The notes beneath the pieces are model-generated. The model saw only the letters and a list, made by a program, of their open reading frames with translations. It had not been told where the DNA came from and ran no database searches. A stretch of DNA of 64,000 nt from Kingdonia uniflora (lineage: Eukaryota; Streptophyta; Magnoliopsida; Ranunculales; Circaeasteraceae): NCBI GenBank assembly GCA_014058105.1, contig JACGCM010000599.1:124001-188000 (forward strand). Direction: 5' to 3'. Of this stretch, positions 59,228 through 64,000 are shown piece after piece. Position 1 is the first letter of the stretch. The number at the start of each line of letters is the position of its first letter. The position numbers and the translations under genes were made by a program.

Positions 59228-59700
59228 TATAGCAGAACCTATTCTATAAATATTAGAGATGGTAGCTGTTCTTGCCACTGGTGGCAAGCGATAGGGATAC
59301 CTTGTGATCATGGAGTTCGCTCACTCGGTATTGCCAAGGTTGATCTAACTACACGTGAATGTGAGTACTACACTAATGATACATACAAGGCAGTTTATGA
59401 ATCTATATGTATTCCTATCAGAGGAATAAAGTAGTAGGAAATTTTAAAATAAGGCCCACGTGTTCGTGCTCCTATACCAAAAAGGTAGCACCAGGTCATC
59501 CTCACATAGAAAGGAAAAGAGGGGAACAAATTGTAGGTTTGGTGACTAAACTTAGATTTTGTAGTAACTGCTGAAAAAATGAACACAACCGTCATTTTTG
59601 TAAGTTTTTGGCAGTCCCATCTGATGATAGTACACGTCCGCAATGGCTCCAGCTTTTACAATGTGCACTGACCCACCAACAATACTGGATTTTCCAGCAG
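59228..59700 (+). pseudogene. MULE transposase, SWIM finger and CCHC knuckle
   Basis: The + frame near 59255-59400 reads RDGSCSCHWWQAIGIPCDHG: the SWIM signature CXC...CXH is complete (HWWQ is the usual plant wording). It continues YYTNDTYKAVY. Near 59560-59610 the CCHC knuckle CSNC...H....C is readable, with TGA at its Gly position. This is the 3' part of the transposase begun at 51991. Confidence 0.85.
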
Positions 59701-59980
59701 TTGAAGATGATAACGTTACGGTTAACTTGCTCTGAAGATGATTATTTTGGTTGCACAATATTATGGGAAACGAAGTTACAAATGAAGATAACTTTTACAA
59801 CCCAGTTTGCATTAAAGAGAAGAAATTTTTTTGGTTACACAATATTTTATATTTTGGGAAAGAAGTAATAATTTGAGTATATATGGCAGCTATTTATGTT
59901 TATCCTGTCATTTGTTAACACAATATATATTAGTTGTTTGATATGTTTTGTTATGCCTCAGAATGTTATTTGAAAAAACA
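59701..59980. other. Unassigned AT-rich spacer
   Basis: No supported ORF. It probably contains the MULE end and the start of the next element's LTR; neither boundary is visible. Confidence 0.5.
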
Positions 59981-60693
59981 TGATTAGCATGTAAACATGA
60001 CATACATTGTAGTAGTCTACTCCCAGCCTTGCAAGACTAGTCATATACTGGAAGGCTACATTGAAGCCTTCCAAAGACTCAAAACCCAGGGTGTAGGGAC
60101 CTATCCCTCGACCTAAACCAAATTTGAACTACCTTAATATCAGACTCACGCATTTCATACGTGACATAAGCAGTAAGCATTGCCACCTAGACCACGAGCT
60201 GATAAAGAACGTGGATCCAGTACAACAGAAGAATATGAATAAGTCAAAGACGTCTGTCTCCCATGAACTAAATAGTTACACAGTCAACCATTACTTACCT
60301 CATTATTCGGAGAACGTGCTTCAGTATGATAACGAGCTGCTGGTAAGGTCTATATAAAGATAAAGTTCCAGAAGAGACATGAACCAAGAAAATCTAAATT
60401 TTCTAGACTCTAATACAAGAATTTCTAGATTCTGAACACCACAAAACTTTTTATTTGCAAGATCAAATATTTTTAGCTCGAGAGATCACTTGTAATAAGA
60501 TATCAGTCTCAAGCAATAAATGTTACTGTTACTAAAACCCTCAACTCGAGGTCATGGTTTTTTTACCTATTCAAATGTTTTCTACGCTAAATCACCTGTG
60601 TCATTTCTTACTTTATATTAGTTTTTGTCACAGGTACATTTGGTGTAAGAGCTAATTTTGAGCCATTTTGAGCTACGAAATTAGGCTATTACA
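59981..60693 (+). repeat. 5' LTR of a Tat-type gypsy element (start approximate)
   Basis: The LTR ends TTACA at 60693, directly before the primer-binding site. A TATA box (TATATAAAG) is at 60351. A plausible start is TGATTAGCATG near 59981, but several TG positions are possible. The 3' LTR would be beyond the right edge. Confidence 0.65.
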
Positions 60694-60694
60694 T

Positions 60695-60711
60695 TTGGCG
60701 CCGTCTGTGGT
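60695..60711 (+). other. Primer-binding site of the Tat-type gypsy element
   Basis: TTGGCGCCGTCTGTGGT follows the LTR by one to two bases. The TGGCGCCGTCTGTGG string is typical of plant Tat/Ogre-type gypsy elements. Confidence 0.8.
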
Positions 60712-60769
60712 AAAGAAGACATTTCCACGATATCCTAAGGCATACATTAACTCTATTCTCCATCTCCAA

Positions 60770-63700
60770 TTATGGTCACTTCTAGGTGACCAGCAGCTGG
60801 AATCCAACTCGATCTTTCAGTGAGCCGAAACAGCTTACAAAACTACAGGCGAATCTTCAAGATGAAACAGAGAAACGTAATGAGCTCGAGTATTAGTTAA
60901 CTTTTGGCCGAGAGCTCTGCGACAAAGAACTTGAAACCGAGCGACAAGCTCGTTTGACAATATTCAAACGACATGAAGAATAGATGACAACCATACAGAC
61001 TGCATTACAAGATTTGCAGGATATTCAAAAGGCTACCCTTACCAGAGATCGTGATCAAGTTTTGGAGTACTTCCGAGTTTCTGCACGAGAAAGGTTAAGA
61101 CCTCGAGGAGCCACCAGCAAAGCCATTTCCTAAAATGTTGAGCATGAGCTTTAACCTTCCAATTATTTGGATGGCAAAGTTCAGTCCGATATCAGCAGAG
61201 GTCTCTGACCTTTCAAGCGTTAAGAACAACGACCTCAAACTTAAATTCCAGTACATGATCGCTTGAGTGAGTGCACCGGCACTCATAATCCTCAACCACC
61301 TCGCCAGACCACTCATACCACACGTCAGTACGTCAAACAAGAGCATATAGATTAATGAATCAAGGAGTTGATTAAAATACAAGTTATTGGCAATAAAGAC
61401 GATCTTACCAAGCTACAAGGTAGTCCGATTGCCAAATAACTATTTTATATGGAAGTACCGACAAGTTTCTATATTCCCAAAATATGTATATACAAAGGCA
61501 TCGATCCAAAGGAGTGCATTCAACAGTACTGTGATTCACTGGGGTTGTACTCCAATCTCAACCATATTCTATGCCATCTGTTCGCAACAAGTCTACAAGA
61601 AGAACCACTCCGGTGGTTCCACTCTCTACCCAAAGATTCCATCCTCAAATTCGATCAGCTGCAGAAGCAATTCATCAAGACGTGTATGCTCATAACAAAG
61701 ACAAAGTGGAAAATTTATATTCTCTTATCAGTCCTAAACATTCATAAGGGGAGAAGCTTGAGGCCTTTGCAAAAAAGTTTTTGGAGCTCGCGCAAAAAGT
61801 AAAAAATCTCTATTAGAAAACAGCTGTTACTACTTTTATCAACGCGCTCCAGCTCGACTGGAAAGCCAAAGAGCACCTATTCTTAAACAAACCTGCAACT
61901 TTGAAGGATATGATTACCAAGGTCACTGGGTATGTCGACCTGGAAAGGATGATGTCCGAAAGGCATAAATCTACTAAATTTGTCCTAACCACTAAATTTT
62001 CAAATATATAATGAAACAGTAAGCAGTAGGAGGATCAAGGTGATAAAAAATGTTCCAAGGCAAACACTGATAAACCTTGGAAATATAATTTATTACCCAA
62101 GCCGGTCCTCCCCCAAATGAATTTTCGACTCTCCACAAATTTTCTAATTCTATTGAAGGACAAGTTCTACCATTTATCTCAATCGCTGGAATCAATCGAA
62201 GGCCGCCCGTATTGCATGCATCATAAGGTACATCATCATGACACTGGCAACTGCTATGTTTAATAGAGGTTGCTAGAATATATCTTCAAAGATGGGAGAA
62301 TGTTCGAATACATTGTCGATCTAGAATCCTATAAGGATAGAAGCTACAAGATGCAGATCGAAGTAGTCCAGATCGAAGATTAAGCTAAGGAGAAACATTT
62401 GTACCATATGTACTATAGCAACATGATTGAGATTCATCAGATCAACAACTCTTGCAGATTCAAGCACAAAAGATTATTAAAATGTTGCGATCTCACACCT
62501 CAAGATAAAGAAGCTAAGCTTCTTCATGAGTTGAGCAATCACCGACTTGGAATTTCTTTCAAAGATTGTGACATCAGTCATGTAAAATTTTTACATCATG
62601 ATGCATTAGTAATAATTCTCAAGATGAAGAAGTTTTTCATGCATACAATGATGATTGATACTAGAAGTGTTATTGAGATTCTTTTTTAGAGCATGATTGA
62701 CCAGATGGGGTTAGCCGATCAAGTCATTCCAAACGACACTGATATTAATGAATTTAATGGTTCCAAAGAAGATCAAGTAGGTAAGATTATCATACCTATC
62801 ACCGGACCAGCCATAATCAATGTTGTATCCTACATCATTAACACCAATCTCGTTATCTCTGGATTATGGGCCGCTGCTGGGTTCACAACATGGAAGCAAT
62901 CGCTTTTACTTATCATCAAACACTTTGCTTCAAACATAATGATGGCATCTATGAAATTAAAGGCAGTCAAAAGCTTTCCAGAGCTTGCAAGAATATCATT
63001 TCTGTCATTCTAGATATATCAAACAAATACGTTGTATTATAATTACAGAAAGCTGGTCACATCGATGATCAGCCTTCCACAGAAGCTTTACAGAAAGCTG
63101 ATCACAACAATGATCAACCTTCCACAAAAGAGCCTACAGAGTATATCGACATTAATGGACCTAACCGAGGTACTTTAACGGTACCAACTGGTCTAATACG
63201 CTAATAATGCTCTTATTCAATTTTTATGAATGAATCGATACATCTTTGCGTAAACATTCGAAGAGATGCCCAAGGTCGATCCATCCAAGGCATGCCATAG
63301 ATTGACCATCAACATCAATGACACGGCAATCAAACAAAAATAGTGATGACTCTCACCTCGTCTTCACGATGAAGTCAACATTGAGATCTTTAAATTAATT
63401 AATGTGGGGTTCATTCGAGAAGCTAAATATCTAGATTAGATTTCCAACATCGTCGCAGTTTCTAAGAAGAATGGAAAGGTCCGAGTTTGTATAGATTTTA
63501 CTGATCTAAACAAAAATACTCTGAAGGACCGTTTCCCTCTTCCAATCATCCATCAAATTCTTGATTGCACAGCAGGTCATGAACTCCTACTTATGATGGA
63601 CGCAGCTTCTGGATACAATCAGATTCTTCTCTTAGAGGAAGATAAGGAAAAGCCACTTTTATCACTAAAAGAGGACTTTACTGCTACAAAGTCATGCGTT

Positions 63701-64000
63701 TCGGACTAAAGAACGTAGGCACAACTTATTAGCGGTTAATGACAACTATGTTCAAAGCACACCTTGGAAAAATCGTTGAAGTCTACATCGACGATCTCAT
63801 GTGCAAGAGCTTGCAGTTAAAAAACTACATCACAGATCTAACCATAATATGCAACATTCTACGATCTTACCAAATGCAACTCAATCCAGATATATATCAA
63901 TTTGGAGTACATTCAGGCCAATTCCTCGACCATCTCATCAATAAGAAGGGGATTGAGGCCGATCCAGATCAAATTTGAGCTCTCCTCAACATGCCATCTC
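60770..64000 (+). pseudogene. Ty3/gypsy gag-protease-RT, Tat-type, runs off the right edge
   Basis: The gag N-terminus is a coiled coil (about 60800-61100, RDETEKR-like and LETERQARL phrases, broken by stops). The capsid region follows at 61449-61960 (IDPKECIQQYCDSLGL, EEPLRWFHSLP). The protease is at about 62500-62800; its catalytic box reads IDTRSV where DTG is expected. RT starts near 63400 and continues to the window end, with KVRVCIDFTDLNKN, FPLPIIHQILD, and an intact VYIDDL box at about 63783. Frameshifts and stops occur at 62384, 62687 and 63438 among others. RNase H and integrase lie outside the window. Confidence 0.88.

Larger units (their letters stand above)
51991..59700 (+). mobile_element. 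MULE (Mutator-like) transposon, split by nested LINEs
   Basis: MULE transposase sequence is found on both sides of a 5 kb LINE block: N-terminal and catalytic parts at 51991-54250, SWIM zinc finger and CCHC knuckle at 59228-59700. The order of domains fits one gene read on the + strand. The terminal inverted repeats were not located, so element ends are unknown and the coordinates give the coding extent. Confidence 0.8.

Overview
The window is nuclear DNA of a flowering plant, probably a eudicot. It is AT-rich, holds only two intact genes, both split by introns, and is otherwise packed with plant-type transposable elements (Ty1/copia, Ty3/gypsy, L1-type LINEs, MULE, PIF/Harbinger-like and hAT-like elements). 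I see no rRNA, tRNA, CRISPR array or bacterial operon. The species cannot be fixed from sequence alone.

Genes. A SINA-type RING E3 ubiquitin ligase lies on the + strand (coding exons 13398-13607, 14305-14691, 14776-15096; 305 aa). Its leader exon may lie near 6.85-6.95 kb, behind a 6.4 kb leader intron. Tail to tail with it on the - strand is pyrroline-5-carboxylate reductase (P5CR), the last enzyme of proline synthesis. It has seven coding exons between 31685 and 16472 that join in frame to 274 codons although intron 2 alone is 8.7 kb. A spliced leader exon can be proposed at about 32.07-32.3 kb.

Layout. 1-2.85 kb: decayed copia element, - strand, running off the left edge. 3.65-6.70 kb: TIR element with a Myb/SANT-like remnant (PIF/Harbinger-like). 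7-13.3 kb: SINA leader intron with a degenerate ~240 bp tandem repeat and a non-autonomous gypsy-like element on the - strand, whose 5' LTR carries a nested solo LTR. 13.4-15.1 kb: SINA gene. 16.5-32.3 kb: P5CR, with introns full of LINE pieces, duplicated blocks, a 50 bp tandem array and a hAT-type TIR element. 33.3-35.6 kb: orphan core promoter, 71 bp tandem array and unassigned repeats. 35.9-45.0 kb: an LTR with internal sequence on both sides (holding a hAT MITE), then a decayed Athila-like gypsy gag-pol interrupted by a Tourist-like MITE. 45.05-51.3 kb: a full-length but broken LINE (LINE A) with a perfect 14 bp target duplication. 52-59.7 kb: a MULE transposase split by LINE C (+), itself split by LINE B (-). 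60-64 kb: LTR, primer site, gag, protease and RT of a Tat-type gypsy element running off the right edge.

Only SINA and P5CR look functional. The mobile-element reading frames all carry stops, frameshifts or lost catalytic residues, apart from the short gag-like ORF at 11620-12051. The most unusual signals are the three-level nest at 52-59.7 kb, tandem arrays built on the palindrome TTCGAA at three separate loci with different exact periods, and the LTR flanked on one side by a polypurine tract and on the other by a primer-binding site.
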